Source: Flavobacteriaceae bacterium
GTDB taxonomy: Bacteria > Bacteroidota > Bacteroidia > Flavobacteriales > Flavobacteriaceae
Assembly: GCA_947453885.1 (NCBI GenBank)
Contig: CANGIF010000005.1
Location: 1 to 64,000 of the forward strand
DNA: 64,000 bases
Reading direction: 5' to 3'
Positions 1 through 10,795 of this stretch are shown here, in pieces (position 1 is the stretch's first letter; every line of letters starts with the position of its first letter). Below the pieces are notes generated by a model. The model had not been told where the DNA came from. It saw nothing but the letters and a program-made list of their open reading frames with translations, and made no database searches. A program made the position numbers and the translations under genes.

Positions 1-191
1 ACATCAACAGCAAACAAAGTACGGAAGTGCATTCGTTTACCATTTACAACCTATCAGGACAAGTAATTTTGGCGCTTCCAAATGCTAAAAACACCAATAC
101 AGTTGATGTTTCCAGTTTGAAAACAGGCACGTATTTCTTAAAAATAACCTCCGACAAAGGCAGTGCCACCGAAAAGTTCCTAAAGGAATAA
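1..191 (+). CDS. C-terminal end of a T9SS-secreted protein (partial, 5' end outside window)
   Basis: An open frame enters from the left edge (frame starting at base 3) and stops at 189-191. The roughly 62 visible residues have the pattern of a T9SS type A sorting domain: a strand with FTIYNLSGQVI, a middle stretch ending DVSSLKTGTYFLKI, and a basic end (EKFLKE). This domain directs export across the outer membrane by the type IX system and is then removed or used for anchoring. The catalytic or binding part of the protein lies upstream of the window, so its function is unknown. It precedes another T9SS cargo gene on the same strand, 267 bases on. Confidence 0.85.
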   Translation, partial: INSKQSTEVHSFTIYNLSGQVILALPNAKNTNTVDVSSLKTGTYFLKITSDKGSATEKFLKE

Positions 192-396
192 CGGCTTGCT
201 TTGGAACTTAAAACTCATAATTTAATTGACGTGCCTTTTCTACAAATGCGCTACTTTATAGGCATTCGTTGTTCTTAGCGCCTACATCCCTATTTTTTGT
301 GTATTCTTGTGAATTCAACGAACTATTTTGAATCAAAAGTGCTGTTTTAATAACAATTTTATAATTTAGCATGAGTAGTTGTATTGAAATATAACT

Positions 397-404
397 TAAA
401 TTTG
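397..404 (+). promoter_or_regulatory. Bacteroidota -7 element for the giant T9SS gene
   Basis: TAAATTTG fits the Bacteroidota -7 consensus TAnnTTTG and lies 54 bases before the ATG at 459. A TTG at 379-381 is a possible -33 partner, but the spacing (15 bases) is short, so only the -7 box is supported. Confidence 0.45.
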
Positions 405-458
405 TCGGCTAAGCTAGAAGTACGGTAACCCTACTTCGCTAAATACCTTGCCGTTACT

Positions 459-3400
459 ATGAAAAAATGGATTTATTTACTTTTACTATACGTTTGTTCC
501 GTTACTTTAAGTTGGGGGCAAACTCCTACAACTACTTCTCAAACTAATTCAGGTAATTACTCTTTTACAGTTCCAGTTGGCGTAACTTCTATTATTGTAG
601 AGTGTTACGGTGCTGGTGGTGCTGGTGGTGGTAGCACTGCAACATATAGCGGTTCTGGAGGTGGTGCGGCTGGGGCCTATGTAAAATACACATTGGCGGT
701 TACTGCTGGACAAGTTTATAAATATACCGTAGGAGCAGGTGGTCAAGGAATTGCAAATGCAACAGGAGGCACAGGAGGTAGTTCCTTTTTTGGGAATAGT
801 AGTGATGGTCTTCCAACTGGGGCTTTAGTGTTAGCAGTTGGCGGTGCAGGAGGAATTACAAATACAGTGTCTGGGAATGCTACAACCTATAATGGTGGAG
901 CTGCTGGAGGAACAGGTTCGATTTCTGGGAATATTCCAAGTGCTGTTTCGTCACCCGATTTAAGTGTTGCTGGAGGAAATGGCGGAAGTTCTGTAACAGG
1001 AACTTCATTGACTAAGTCTTCAGGTGCTGGAGGGAGTAGTTATTCCTCGGGTTATTTTGGTGCAACAGGTATTGGAGGTTTAGCTCAAACTAATAATTCA
1101 AGTGGTAATACAGGTTCAATACCTGGTGGTGGTGGTGGTGGTAGTATGACAGGAAGTAATGCTTCAACTAATAGTACTGGTGGAAATGGTGGTAGAGGTG
1201 GTGTTGCTATAACCTACACACTACCTCAAAATATAAATTCCTATAATGCAACAACTACTTGGGTATGTCCTACAGGAGTATCTCAAGCCTTGGTGTATTG
1301 CTGGGGAAGTGGTGGAGCTGGAGGAACTGCTACAGGTAGTACGTCATATAGAGCTACAGGTGGTGGTGGAGCTGGAGGAGCTTTTGCTGGTGGTCTTTTT
1401 TCATCTACTGCTGGAACCTCTTATACAGTAACAGTTGGTGCGGTTGTAACGTCATCATCGTCAAATGGTGTAGCGGTAAATGGTAATCCTTCTTGGTTTA
1501 ATACTGCTGGTACCATTTATGCAGAAGGTGGGGCAGGAGGAAAAAGTGTAGTTGTTAGTAGTGGAGTTTTACTAGGAGCAGGAGGCGTGGGGTCAAGCAG
1601 TAGTAGTATAGGTACAACAAAAAACAAAGGAGGTAATGGATATACATCATTAGATGCTTCTGCAGCGACTGGAACTAGTGCTGGTGGTGGTGGTAGTGGT
1701 GGTTCAACAGCTACTGGCACTAGTGCAACAAGTTCTAGTGGAGGTGCAGCGGGATTGCCTGATGGTGGTGCTGGGGGTGCTGGTGGTTCTTCACCAGGAA
1801 CTTCTGGTGCAGGATCAGCAGGAACAACACCTGGTGGTGGTGGTGGTGGTGGCTGGGCAGCTCTCTCAACATCTGTAAGAGCTGGTGGTTCTGGCGGAGT
1901 TGGTCAGGTAATTGTATATTATTATCCTGTTCCTGCTCTTACATCCTTATCCCCATCAACTACTGCGGCAGGAAGTGCTACTTTTACTCTTACGGTTACA
2001 GGAACTAATTTTTTTAACGGAGTAAGTGCTATCACTTGGAACGGAGTAAGTCTTACAACAACTTATGTAAATAGTACAACACTTACTGCGTCAATAGACG
2101 CTTCTTACGTTACCACACCGGGAACAATGCCCGTTGGGGTAGTAAATAGTGGTGTTTATGGTACGTCAACAGCAACAAGTACCTTGCCTTTTACAATATC
2201 AGGAACTGCTTATACCGTTACTTATAATGGAAATGGAAGTACAGGAGGAGCAGTTCCTATAGATGCCAGTAGCCCTTATGCTTCTGGAGCAACGGTTACT
2301 GTAAAGGCAAACACAGGGGCTTTAATAAAATCAGGTTATTCCTTTACAGGTTGGAATACTTTGGCTGATGGGAGTGGCACAACGTATGCGGCATCAGGAA
2401 GTGCAACCTTTTCTATTGCAGCAAATACAACATTATATGCACAGTGGGTAGCGGTAACTGCTGCTGTATGTCCTTCTTCAACCGCTTGTACACCAAGCAC
2501 AACTCAAAATGTATGTCAGGGAGTTGCTGCTTCACCACTAACGGCCAATGTCACCAATAGCGGCACAACAGGTACTTCAACATTACAGTACCAATGGTAT
2601 TATAACACTTCCAATTCCAACACAATTAGTGGGGCAACGACAGTAGTTGGCGCAACAAATAGTTCTTATGTTCCTTTAAGTTCTGCAACAGAAGTGGGTA
2701 CTCGGTATTATTTTTGTGTGGCGTATGCAACGGATAATACGTGTGGTCAAACAAATGCAAGCCAAAGTTTAGCGTCAAATGCGGTTCAAGTAGTAGTTAC
2801 TGGAACGCCAACCACTCCTACTGCGGGAAGTACGGGTGCTTGTTCTGGAAGCGCTCTTTCGTTAACTTCTAGCACTGTAAGTACAGCAACCTATGCTTGG
2901 ACAGGGCCTATTAGTTTTTCTTCTTCAAGTCAAAACCCAACAGTAAGCGCCAATGCCACTACAGCAATGTCAGGCACCTATAGTGTTGTTGCTTCTGTAA
3001 ATGGTTGTCCTAGTGCTGCAGGTACTACAGTTGTTACTATAAACACAACTCCTTCGGCACCTACAGCAGGTAGTAATTCGCCAGTTTGTGCAAACGCTAG
3101 TTTGGCAGTAACAGCCACTACAATAGCTACAGCCACTTACACTTGGACAGGACCTAATGGTTTTACTTCAACTAGCCAAAACCCAACGGTGAGTGCTTCG
3201 GCAACGGCTGCTATGACTGGAACATATAGTGTAACTGCAACAGTATCGGGCTGTACAAGTAGTGCAGGAACAACGCCTGTGACTGTAAATGCTATCACGG
3301 CAATTAGTAGCTCGCCTACTAGCACAAGTGTTACAGCTCCAGCAACCGCTAGTTTTACAGTGGCCGCAACAGGAACATCCCTAACCTATCAGTGGCAATT

Positions 3401-6400
3401 TTCAAGCAATAGTGGTGGAAGTTGGACAAACGTTAGCTCGGGAACGGGAGGAACAACAAATAGTTATACTACTGGAGCTACAAGTGCAAGCATGTCAGGA
3501 TACATGTACCAATGTGTTGTATCAGGAACTTGTGGTAGTAGTAACTCATCTACAGCAACACTTACGATAAGTACGGGGCCGTGTTTTTCTGAATATTTTG
3601 CTTCTGCAACTTCTGGAGATAATGTTATAAGTGGTAATCAAAATTCGGCCTGGGTTGCCAATAGTAATTTCCCTACAATTAGTTCTGTTTTTCAGGCTGG
3701 TGGAGCTGTTAAGTTAGGCACAAGTAGTTTAACAGGTTCGCTTACATCAGGGGCACTATCTGGAGTTAGTGGAGATGTTACTGTTTCATTAGATGTTAAG
3801 GGTTGGACTACTGTTGAAGGGAGTATAAATGTTACTTTAAATGGAGTAACAAAGAATGTGACATATACTGCAGTTATGGCTTCTGCCTCATTTGAAACTA
3901 AAACATTAAGTTTTACAAGTGTCCCTGCAAACTCTATTCTTATTATAGCCACTTCGGCAAAAAGAGCATTTATTGATAACGTAACAATTACCTGTTCAGC
4001 CTCTTGCTCTGCTCCAACCACTCAAGCTACTTTTAGTACCTCAACTAATGCTTTGACTGCGGTTACTCAAAACTTTGCAGCGGGCAACGGTGCTGGAAGA
4101 GTTGTGCTTATTAATACTACCAATTCTTTTACAGACCCGGCCAATTTATCTAGCCCAGTAGCCAATACTGTTTATAGCGGTTCAGGACAACAAGTTGTTT
4201 TTAATGCAACTTCTGGAACTAGTGTTACGGTGACCAATTTGAGTTCAAACACTACGTATTATTTTGCGATTTATGAGTACAATTGTTCTGGTGCGACTAC
4301 CGTTTACAACGCTACTGAGAACACAGCCTCAGCCACAACTTTAGCGCCAGCACCAGAAATAAACATCAAACAAGGAGCAACAACTATTCTTACGGGAGAT
4401 TCACAGTCTTTTGGAAATGTAGAAGTGGGAGCATCCACTGATTTGGTATTTACGATAGAGAATTTAGGCACGGCAAATCTTACACTCACTACTCCCCTGT
4501 CCGTTTCTGGGAATTATAGTATAGTGTCGCAGCCTTCGAGCCCAGTTACAGCATCAGGCACAACTTCATTTACTGTCCGGTTTACACCTACTGCACTTGG
4601 AGCAACTAATGGCAGTATGACCATTACAAATAACGACAGTAACGAAGGCTCCTATATACTTAATTTTACAGGAACTGGAACCAATTCAAGCAGTTCAGAT
4701 GTTTCTTTTAATAGCGCTTCCCCAACAAGTGGAAATACCAACTTAAATTATACTTTATATCAAAGTGCTACTATTTCTAATACTGGAAGTGGAACAAACG
4801 GCAGTATTGGTGTAATGGGGTTTTATGTTCGTGACGGAGGAGCAGGATTAAATGATACCGATTTGTTGAGTACTACGCTTACATCTATTAGTTTTTCGGT
4901 AACAAATCCAGCTAATATTCGTTCAGCTGCATTGTTTAATGGCAGTATATTTATTGCCACAGTTGCCGTAAATGGTGTTTCTCCAATTGTATTTTCAGGT
5001 CTTTCGGGTGCAAATGTTATTTGTGCTGATAATAGCCAATTGGCTTTAAATTTAAGAATAACTTTTAATCAAACTGTTACTGATAATCAGCAAATGATTT
5101 TTACAGTTTCAAATGTAACTGCCAATGCAAGTGGTTCCACTTTTGCAGCTACAAATGGTGGAGCTGCTGCTTCGTCTAGTACTGGTGATACAAACAGAAT
5201 TGAAGTTACGGCCGATAGATTGGCTTTTGGGCAACAACCCAGCAACACTACTGTAAATGTAGCCATGACACCTTCGGTTACCGTAAGCGCTGTTGATACT
5301 TTTTCAAATATCGATTTTGATTATATAGGTACCATTAGCATCAGTTCATCTGGAACTTTATCTGTAACATCTGTAAATGCAACCGCTTCGAGTGGCGTTG
5401 CTACTTACAATACCTTGACCCACACCGCAACAGGAACAGGATTGACTTTGACTGCTGCTACGACGGGATTGGCATATAATAACTCGGTTGATTCTAATCC
5501 GTTTAATATAACTGCAGTTACTTTTACTAATGGTGATTATAGAACTACTACTACTGGAACTTGGCACAGTACAACAGGTAACGGAACAGCAAGTTGGCAA
5601 CAGTACAATTCAGGAACAAACACTTGGACATCTGCTACCGAACCATCAGCAAGTACTACCAAAACTGTTTATATTTATCATACTATAAGTTTAGTTGGAA
5701 ACAATACTGCAACAAATATTGTGATTGAAAATGGGGGCGAATTAGTAGCTTCAATTAATACTTCTTGGACAAATGTGTTGGTTAAAACAGGAGGTATATT
5801 AAGAAAACAAGCAAATGGAGTTGGATTTATTGTATCAGGTGTTTTTGAATTGGAAGATGGAGCTACTTTTAGTTATTCACATACTAATACAACATCTAGA
5901 TCAACATCTATATGGGCAGGAACAGAAATATTTCACCCTAATTCTAATTTTGAAATAGTAGTCTCCGATGCATCAACACAAAATATTTTTGAAAACATTA
6001 ATGATATCTCAGAATATATAGATACCAATAATGGGAATTACGCTGCTTGTTTTGGAAACATTATAATTAATTGTAATACTGGTTCAATGCAGTTAGTTCC
6101 ATCGGGTTTCGTTAAAAATTTAACTCATGGAGATTTAATTCTTAGAGCAAATAGTGATACTAAAGCTCTATTCTCAGGTTCATTTACAACTACAATAGGT
6201 GGAGATTTAATAGTAGAAAGTGCGTTTAATAGTGCGGCAACATTATTAAGTGCTTCAAGTACAGGTAATTTAACAATTAAAGGCAGTATTTTACATAGTG
6301 CTTCAAGAACACTAACATTATTAAATAATGCGACGGGGAATGTTGCTGTAACAGTTGAAGGAAATATTACTGTTAATCCGACATCAACAGGAACTTTAAA

Positions 6401-9400
6401 CTTAATTGGAGCAAATGGAGGAACTTCAACTTTAAATCTAAAAGGAGATTTAACAGTAGGTTCCTTCGGTGTATTAAGTGTTGCAACTACATCAACTAAT
6501 GCAAACTTTAATTTCACAGGAACTGGCGACGGACTTTCTGCTGCAACAACTCAGACTATTGATATTGCATCAACAGGAGCTACAAGAAATCAATATATCA
6601 ACTTCAGCGTGAATGCAGGTGCTTATGCGCAAATAAGCAATCAAAATTTTGAGTTAGGAAAAAACAGTAGTTTAACGGTTAAAGGTAGTGGTAGTAGTGG
6701 TGGAACCTTTGATTTTGGTTTTAATGGCACTACAGCATTAAACGTAACAAGTTACAGTACGGTTACCAATTTTACGAGTCAACAAGCAGCTACTTTAAAA
6801 ATATCTTCTATTGACGGAATCAGTAGTACCTCAGGAACAGTTGGAAACATACAAATTACGAATGCTCCAGTAATAAATAGTGTAGCAACTTTTCACTATA
6901 TTGGAAAAGCCAATCAAACCACTGGGACAGGATTACCAACAGCTTCTTCGGCAAAAATTGTTATTGTTGAATTAAGCGATAATACTAAAACATTAACATT
7001 AACCAATAGTGTTGGCATTTCAAACTCGACTACTCTTGACGCTCTAGGTGGAAAACTTGATATTCGTAAAGGCATAGTATTAGGAACAAATGCAGCTGAT
7101 TTTACTGGTTCAGGAAGATTGGTAATGAGTGATGGTGAATATAGAATTAGTACGGTAACCACAACTCCTGCAGCGGATTATTTGCCTCAATTATCAGGGT
7201 ATTCGAATTACTCTTTACCTGGCGGTACGGTTCATTTGAACGCTGCTAATGCAACCCAAATATTATCGGGAACTCCAAATTACTACAACCTAAAGTTTAG
7301 TGGAAGTAATACGTATGGTAGCAATTATAAAGGAATTAGTAATGGCACAACGGTATCAAATACCATAACCATTAGTGAAACTGCTGTTGTGGATATCAAC
7401 AATAAAACACTTGGTGGCAGCGGTACCAATTTAACAATGACAGATACTGCCTATTTTAAACTAGGAAGTGCTGGATTAAAACCAGATGCAACAGGAACAT
7501 ATAGTTTGGCTTCTGGTACTACCATTGAATATTATGACACCTACGCAACTAACATTCGAGCAGGCGTAAGCAGTCCTGTAATTAGTTATGCCAATGTGAT
7601 TGTTAACGGAACAAACGTTGCTACAAATTATTTAACTTCTGGCATTCAATTTCAAAGTGGCGGTACATTTACTGTTAAGAACGGAGCTACGTTTAAATGT
7701 AGTAATACGGCGGGTTTCAATGGAACAACCGCAACAGCTATTAGTAGCACTAATAATCCAACCATTACTTTAGAAACAGGAAGTACAGTTGAATATGCTG
7801 GGGCTAGTCAAACGATAAGCTATATTGATACTTCTATTCCTACTACCTATCCTAATCCTTATTACAACTTAACTATTTCGGGTACGGGAGTAAAATCTAT
7901 AACAGCCTCTAATGAAATTTATGTAAATAATAATTTGAATGTAACGGGAAGTGTGCTGCAAATAGACAATCAAAAATTGTTTACGGTTAACAATAGTATT
8001 ACAACTATAACCGAGGGCATTGATGTTAAAAGCGGTGGAAATTTAGTCCAAATAAACGACGCTTCGGTAAATTCAGGAACTATCAAAGCTACCCGTACTA
8101 CTCGCTCTATGGTTGGAAACGATTATATCTATTGGGGTTCACCAGTTCAAGAAAATGTGTTTGGCCAAATCCCTTCAGCTTTTAATGCCAGTTATGTTTG
8201 GGATTTATACGGTACAATGGATGGTGCTTGGAACACGTTTACAACAACTACTCCCGGAAGAGGTTTTATTACTCGTGTAGGAGCAGCTGGATTAAACAAT
8301 TTTACCTTTTCTGGTACGCCTACTAACGGGGTGGTAACTGTTGCGGCAGACAGTTTCAGCAATGGTGGCACTTTTGACGCAGTAGCAACAGGTAATAATA
8401 TTTTGCTTGCCAATCCATATCCGTGTGCTATAGACGCAGCAAGTTTAATTGCTGCAAACGGTGGTAAATTAGGAGGCACCTTGTATTTCTGGACATCATT
8501 GACTCCAAATGCTGGTGGTGCATATACTACCAATGACTACGCTAGTTGGAACGGCACAGGAGCAACAGCAACCAGTGATACTTTTGGCGCAAATAGCCCC
8601 TTAAAACCAACAGGGAAAATTGGTACCGGTCAAGGATTTTTTGCACAAATCTACGATGATTTTAATGTAACCTTCAACAACAGTATGCGTTTACGATCCA
8701 CTAGTGACAACCAACAGTTTTTTAGAACGACTGCTCCAGTTGAAAAAAACAGAATTTGGTTGAATCTAACCAGTACTTCGTCTAACGCTATTTTTAGACA
8801 AACTTTAGTTGGTTATGTAACAGGCGCAACCAATGGCACTGATTTTATTTATGATGGCGATACTTATACCGGCAATGAAGTGGATTTATATTCCATAGCC
8901 GACAGCAGAAATTGGGTAATTCAAGGAAGAGCATTACCCTTTGATGTTGCGGATTTAGTGCCACTAGGATACAAAATTACTGCTTCTGGTACCTATCGAA
9001 TTAATATCGATGAATTGGACGGATTGTTCCTAAACGGTCAAGATATCTATTTAGAAGATTTACTTTTAAATGTTACCCATGATTTAAAACAAACGCCTTA
9101 TGTATTCGATACAGCGGCAGGTACTTTTGAGTCACGCTTTATTTTGCGATATACCAGCTCACCACTAGGAACTACAGCTTTCTCGCAAGTACAAAACAAT
9201 GTAAAAATTGCTGTTTCCAATCATGAATTGCACATTAAGTCACAAAACCAAGTTATTCGTCAAGTAACCATTTACAATGTAATAGGCAGTTTGCTTTATT
9301 CCAAAAATAACTTCAACGATTTAGAAGTACAACTTCCCAATTTACAACTACCTAACCAAACCCTTTTAGTAAAAATAACCTTAGCAGATGGTAGCGTTGT

Positions 9401-9422
9401 GACTAAAAAAGTGGTATTATAG
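459..9422 (+). CDS. Giant multidomain T9SS-secreted surface protein (2987 aa)
   Basis: A very large exported protein, probably a surface adhesin or matrix component. Residues 1-21 are a signal peptide ending SWGQ. Two long glycine-rich segments follow (about 27-255 and 258-490), encoded by many GGT/GGA codons including perfect GGT runs. Next are an IPT/TIG-like domain (about 490-580), an InlB-type repeat (about 585-668, motif GYSFTGWNT then LYAQW), several Ig/PKD-like repeats with the TYAWTGP/TYTWTGP pattern (to about 1043), a galactose-binding-like block (about 1043-1185), an FN3-like block, and a choice-of-anchor-D (ASH-like) domain beginning PEINIKQG near 1299. A long Ser/Thr/Asn-rich region likely to form a beta-helix runs from about 1720 to 2560. 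The last 75 residues are a T9SS type A sorting domain (VTIYNVIGSLLYS, ending VVTKKVVL). There is no enzymatic motif. Domain names are from pattern reading; ligand and role are unknown. Confidence 0.9.
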   Translation: MKKWIYLLLLYVCSVTLSWGQTPTTTSQTNSGNYSFTVPVGVTSIIVECYGAGGAGGGSTATYSGSGGGAAGAYVKYTLAVTAGQVYKYTVGAGGQGIANATGGTGGSSFFGNSSDGLPTGALVLAVGGAGGITNTVSGNATTYNGGAAGGTGSISGNIPSAVSSPDLSVAGGNGGSSVTGTSLTKSSGAGGSSYSSGYFGATGIGGLAQTNNSSGNTGSIPGGGGGGSMTGSNASTNSTGGNGGRGGVAITYTLPQNINSYNATTTWVCPTGVSQALVYCWGSGGAGGTATGSTSYRATGGGGAGGAFAGGLFSSTAGTSYTVTVGAVVTSSSSNGVAVNGNPSWFNTAGTIYAEGGAGGKSVVVSSGVLLGAGGVGSSSSSIGTTKNKGGNGYTSLDASAATGTSAGGGGSGGSTATGTSATSSSGGAAGLPDGGAGGAGGSSPGTSGAGSAGTTPGGGGGGGWAALSTSVRAGGSGGVGQVIVYYYPVPALTSLSPSTTAAGSATFTLTVTGTNFFNGVSAITWNGVSLTTTYVNSTTLTASIDASYVTTPGTMPVGVVNSGVYGTSTATSTLPFTISGTAYTVTYNGNGSTGGAVPIDASSPYASGATVTVKANTGALIKSGYSFTGWNTLADGSGTTYAASGSATFSIAANTTLYAQWVAVTAAVCPSSTACTPSTTQNVCQGVAASPLTANVTNSGTTGTSTLQYQWYYNTSNSNTISGATTVVGATNSSYVPLSSATEVGTRYYFCVAYATDNTCGQTNASQSLASNAVQVVVTGTPTTPTAGSTGACSGSALSLTSSTVSTATYAWTGPISFSSSSQNPTVSANATTAMSGTYSVVASVNGCPSAAGTTVVTINTTPSAPTAGSNSPVCANASLAVTATTIATATYTWTGPNGFTSTSQNPTVSASATAAMTGTYSVTATVSGCTSSAGTTPVTVNAITAISSSPTSTSVTAPATASFTVAATGTSLTYQWQFSSNSGGSWTNVSSGTGGTTNSYTTGATSASMSGYMYQCVVSGTCGSSNSSTATLTISTGPCFSEYFASATSGDNVISGNQNSAWVANSNFPTISSVFQAGGAVKLGTSSLTGSLTSGALSGVSGDVTVSLDVKGWTTVEGSINVTLNGVTKNVTYTAVMASASFETKTLSFTSVPANSILIIATSAKRAFIDNVTITCSASCSAPTTQATFSTSTNALTAVTQNFAAGNGAGRVVLINTTNSFTDPANLSSPVANTVYSGSGQQVVFNATSGTSVTVTNLSSNTTYYFAIYEYNCSGATTVYNATENTASATTLAPAPEINIKQGATTILTGDSQSFGNVEVGASTDLVFTIENLGTANLTLTTPLSVSGNYSIVSQPSSPVTASGTTSFTVRFTPTALGATNGSMTITNNDSNEGSYILNFTGTGTNSSSSDVSFNSASPTSGNTNLNYTLYQSATISNTGSGTNGSIGVMGFYVRDGGAGLNDTDLLSTTLTSISFSVTNPANIRSAALFNGSIFIATVAVNGVSPIVFSGLSGANVICADNSQLALNLRITFNQTVTDNQQMIFTVSNVTANASGSTFAATNGGAAASSSTGDTNRIEVTADRLAFGQQPSNTTVNVAMTPSVTVSAVDTFSNIDFDYIGTISISSSGTLSVTSVNATASSGVATYNTLTHTATGTGLTLTAATTGLAYNNSVDSNPFNITAVTFTNGDYRTTTTGTWHSTTGNGTASWQQYNSGTNTWTSATEPSASTTKTVYIYHTISLVGNNTATNIVIENGGELVASINTSWTNVLVKTGGILRKQANGVGFIVSGVFELEDGATFSYSHTNTTSRSTSIWAGTEIFHPNSNFEIVVSDASTQNIFENINDISEYIDTNNGNYAACFGNIIINCNTGSMQLVPSGFVKNLTHGDLILRANSDTKALFSGSFTTTIGGDLIVESAFNSAATLLSASSTGNLTIKGSILHSASRTLTLLNNATGNVAVTVEGNITVNPTSTGTLNLIGANGGTSTLNLKGDLTVGSFGVLSVATTSTNANFNFTGTGDGLSAATTQTIDIASTGATRNQYINFSVNAGAYAQISNQNFELGKNSSLTVKGSGSSGGTFDFGFNGTTALNVTSYSTVTNFTSQQAATLKISSIDGISSTSGTVGNIQITNAPVINSVATFHYIGKANQTTGTGLPTASSAKIVIVELSDNTKTLTLTNSVGISNSTTLDALGGKLDIRKGIVLGTNAADFTGSGRLVMSDGEYRISTVTTTPAADYLPQLSGYSNYSLPGGTVHLNAANATQILSGTPNYYNLKFSGSNTYGSNYKGISNGTTVSNTITISETAVVDINNKTLGGSGTNLTMTDTAYFKLGSAGLKPDATGTYSLASGTTIEYYDTYATNIRAGVSSPVISYANVIVNGTNVATNYLTSGIQFQSGGTFTVKNGATFKCSNTAGFNGTTATAISSTNNPTITLETGSTVEYAGASQTISYIDTSIPTTYPNPYYNLTISGTGVKSITASNEIYVNNNLNVTGSVLQIDNQKLFTVNNSITTITEGIDVKSGGNLVQINDASVNSGTIKATRTTRSMVGNDYIYWGSPVQENVFGQIPSAFNASYVWDLYGTMDGAWNTFTTTTPGRGFITRVGAAGLNNFTFSGTPTNGVVTVAADSFSNGGTFDAVATGNNILLANPYPCAIDAASLIAANGGKLGGTLYFWTSLTPNAGGAYTTNDYASWNGTGATATSDTFGANSPLKPTGKIGTGQGFFAQIYDDFNVTFNNSMRLRSTSDNQQFFRTTAPVEKNRIWLNLTSTSSNAIFRQTLVGYVTGATNGTDFIYDGDTYTGNEVDLYSIADSRNWVIQGRALPFDVADLVPLGYKITASGTYRINIDELDGLFLNGQDIYLEDLLLNVTHDLKQTPYVFDTAAGTFESRFILRYTSSPLGTTAFSQVQNNVKIAVSNHELHIKSQNQVIRQVTIYNVIGSLLYSKNNFNDLEVQLPNLQLPNQTLLVKITLADGSVVTKKVVL

Positions 9423-9442
9423 CACCCTAAAACAATACTACA

Positions 9443-9478
9443 AAAACGGCTTATTCTTCTGATGGAATAAGCCGTTTT
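9443..9478. terminator. Bidirectional intrinsic terminator
   Basis: A 14-bp perfect stem (AAAACGGCTTATTC with GAATAAGCCGTTTT) around an 8-base loop, with A and T tracts on either side, so it can work on both strands. It sits between the convergent giant T9SS gene and the aminopeptidase gene. Confidence 0.9.
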
Positions 9479-9502
9479 TTAAATCGTATATAGTGCTGAT
9501 TA

Positions 9503-10795
9503 TTAACTGTTCATTAAAGTTTCAATTGCATCAATTTCAATTGGAATAGTTCCCATTAAATTAAAAGGCGCTCCTTTTTCCTGAACCACTACATTGTCTT
9601 CCAATCGAATTCCGAAACCTTCTTCAGGAATGTAAATACCTGGTTCGACTGTGAAAACCATATTGGCTTTCATTGGTTCGTGTAGCAAACCATAATCGTG
9701 GGTATCAAGCCCCATGTGATGCGACGTTCCGTGCATGAAATATTTTTTGTAAGCAGGCCATTCTGGATTTTCATTTTGAACATCGGCTTTATCAAGTAAT
9801 CCTAATCCCAACAGTTCGGAAGTCATTATTTTACCTACTTCTATTTGATACGGTTTCCATAAAGCTCCAGGTACTAACATTTGTGTAGCTTCGTTTTTTA
9901 CTCGAAGTACAGCATTGTACACTGCTTTTTGGCGTTCTGAATAGCGACCAGAAACTGGAATTGTTCGTGATAAATCGCTTGAGTAATTGGCGTATTCTGC
10001 TGCAACATCAAGCAAAATTAAATCGCCTGCTTTACACGACTGATTGTTCTCGATATAATGCAACACATTAGCATTGTTTCCAGACGCTATAATTGGGGTG
10101 TAAGCAAATCCTTTTGAACGGTTTTTTATAAATTCATGAATCAATTCTGCCTCAATTTCATATTCCATAACGCCCGGTTTCACAAAAGGCAAGAGGCGTC
10201 TGAACCCTTTTTCCGTAATTGAACAAGCGTGTTGAATTAGATCCAATTCTACCTGTTCTTTCACGGAACGAAGTCTTTGTAAGATTGGATTGCTTTTTGC
10301 CACTTGATGAGCTGGGTAACGTTCTTTCCACCATTTCACAAATCGAGCTTCTCTAGTTTCTGTTTCAACTGCTGCTCTATAATGTTCGTTTGTGTTAATG
10401 TAAATGGTGTCGCAATACGTCATCATTTCATTTAAGATTTTATGAAAATCCTGCAACCAATAAACGGTTTTAATTCCTGACACTTCAAAGGCACGGACTT
10501 TGGTTAGTTTTTCGCCTTCCCAAATTGCAATGTGTTCGCTCGTTTCTTTTAAAAAAAGCATTTCTCTTTGGTATTCATAAGGCGCATCTGGAAAGAGCAA
10601 TAGAATACTCTCTTCCTGATCAACGCCTGATAAATATAAAATATCTCGGTGTTGTGAAAAAGGTAGCGTACTGTCTGCCGAAACAGGATAAATGTCATTA
10701 GAATTGAAAACCGCTACACTGTTTGGTTTCATTTGAGCTGTAAACTTGGCTCTGTTTGTAATGTATAAATTTCGATCTATTTGATGGTATTTCAT
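9503..10795 (-). CDS. pepP: Xaa-Pro aminopeptidase (aminopeptidase P, M24B)
   Basis: A cytosolic metallopeptidase that removes N-terminal residues preceding proline. It has an N-terminal creatinase-like domain (about 1-170) followed by a pita-bread M24 domain. Metal-ligand motifs are visible: LLDVAAEYANYSSDLSRT (two Asp), MHGTSHHMGLDTHD (His), FTVEPGIYIPEEG (Glu) and GIRLEDN (Glu). I chose the start MKYHQIDRNLY (430 aa), which matches the usual family start; an in-frame ATG eight codons upstream (10819) adds only a short non-conserved tail. It is a single gene, convergent with the giant T9SS gene and separated from it by a strong terminator. Confidence 0.93.
   Translation of the reverse strand: MKYHQIDRNLYITNRAKFTAQMKPNSVAVFNSNDIYPVSADSTLPFSQHRDILYLSGVDQEESILLLFPDAPYEYQREMLFLKETSEHIAIWEGEKLTKVRAFEVSGIKTVYWLQDFHKILNEMMTYCDTIYINTNEHYRAAVETETREARFVKWWKERYPAHQVAKSNPILQRLRSVKEQVELDLIQHACSITEKGFRRLLPFVKPGVMEYEIEAELIHEFIKNRSKGFAYTPIIASGNNANVLHYIENNQSCKAGDLILLDVAAEYANYSSDLSRTIPVSGRYSERQKAVYNAVLRVKNEATQMLVPGALWKPYQIEVGKIMTSELLGLGLLDKADVQNENPEWPAYKKYFMHGTSHHMGLDTHDYGLLHEPMKANMVFTVEPGIYIPEEGFGIRLEDNVVVQEKGAPFNLMGTIPIEIDAIETLMNS

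Noticed and set aside
549..8533. Many antisense and alternative-frame ORFs inside the giant T9SS gene.
   Set aside because: They are shadows of the biased Ser/Thr/Gly codons of the real gene and lack starts, promoters and family features.
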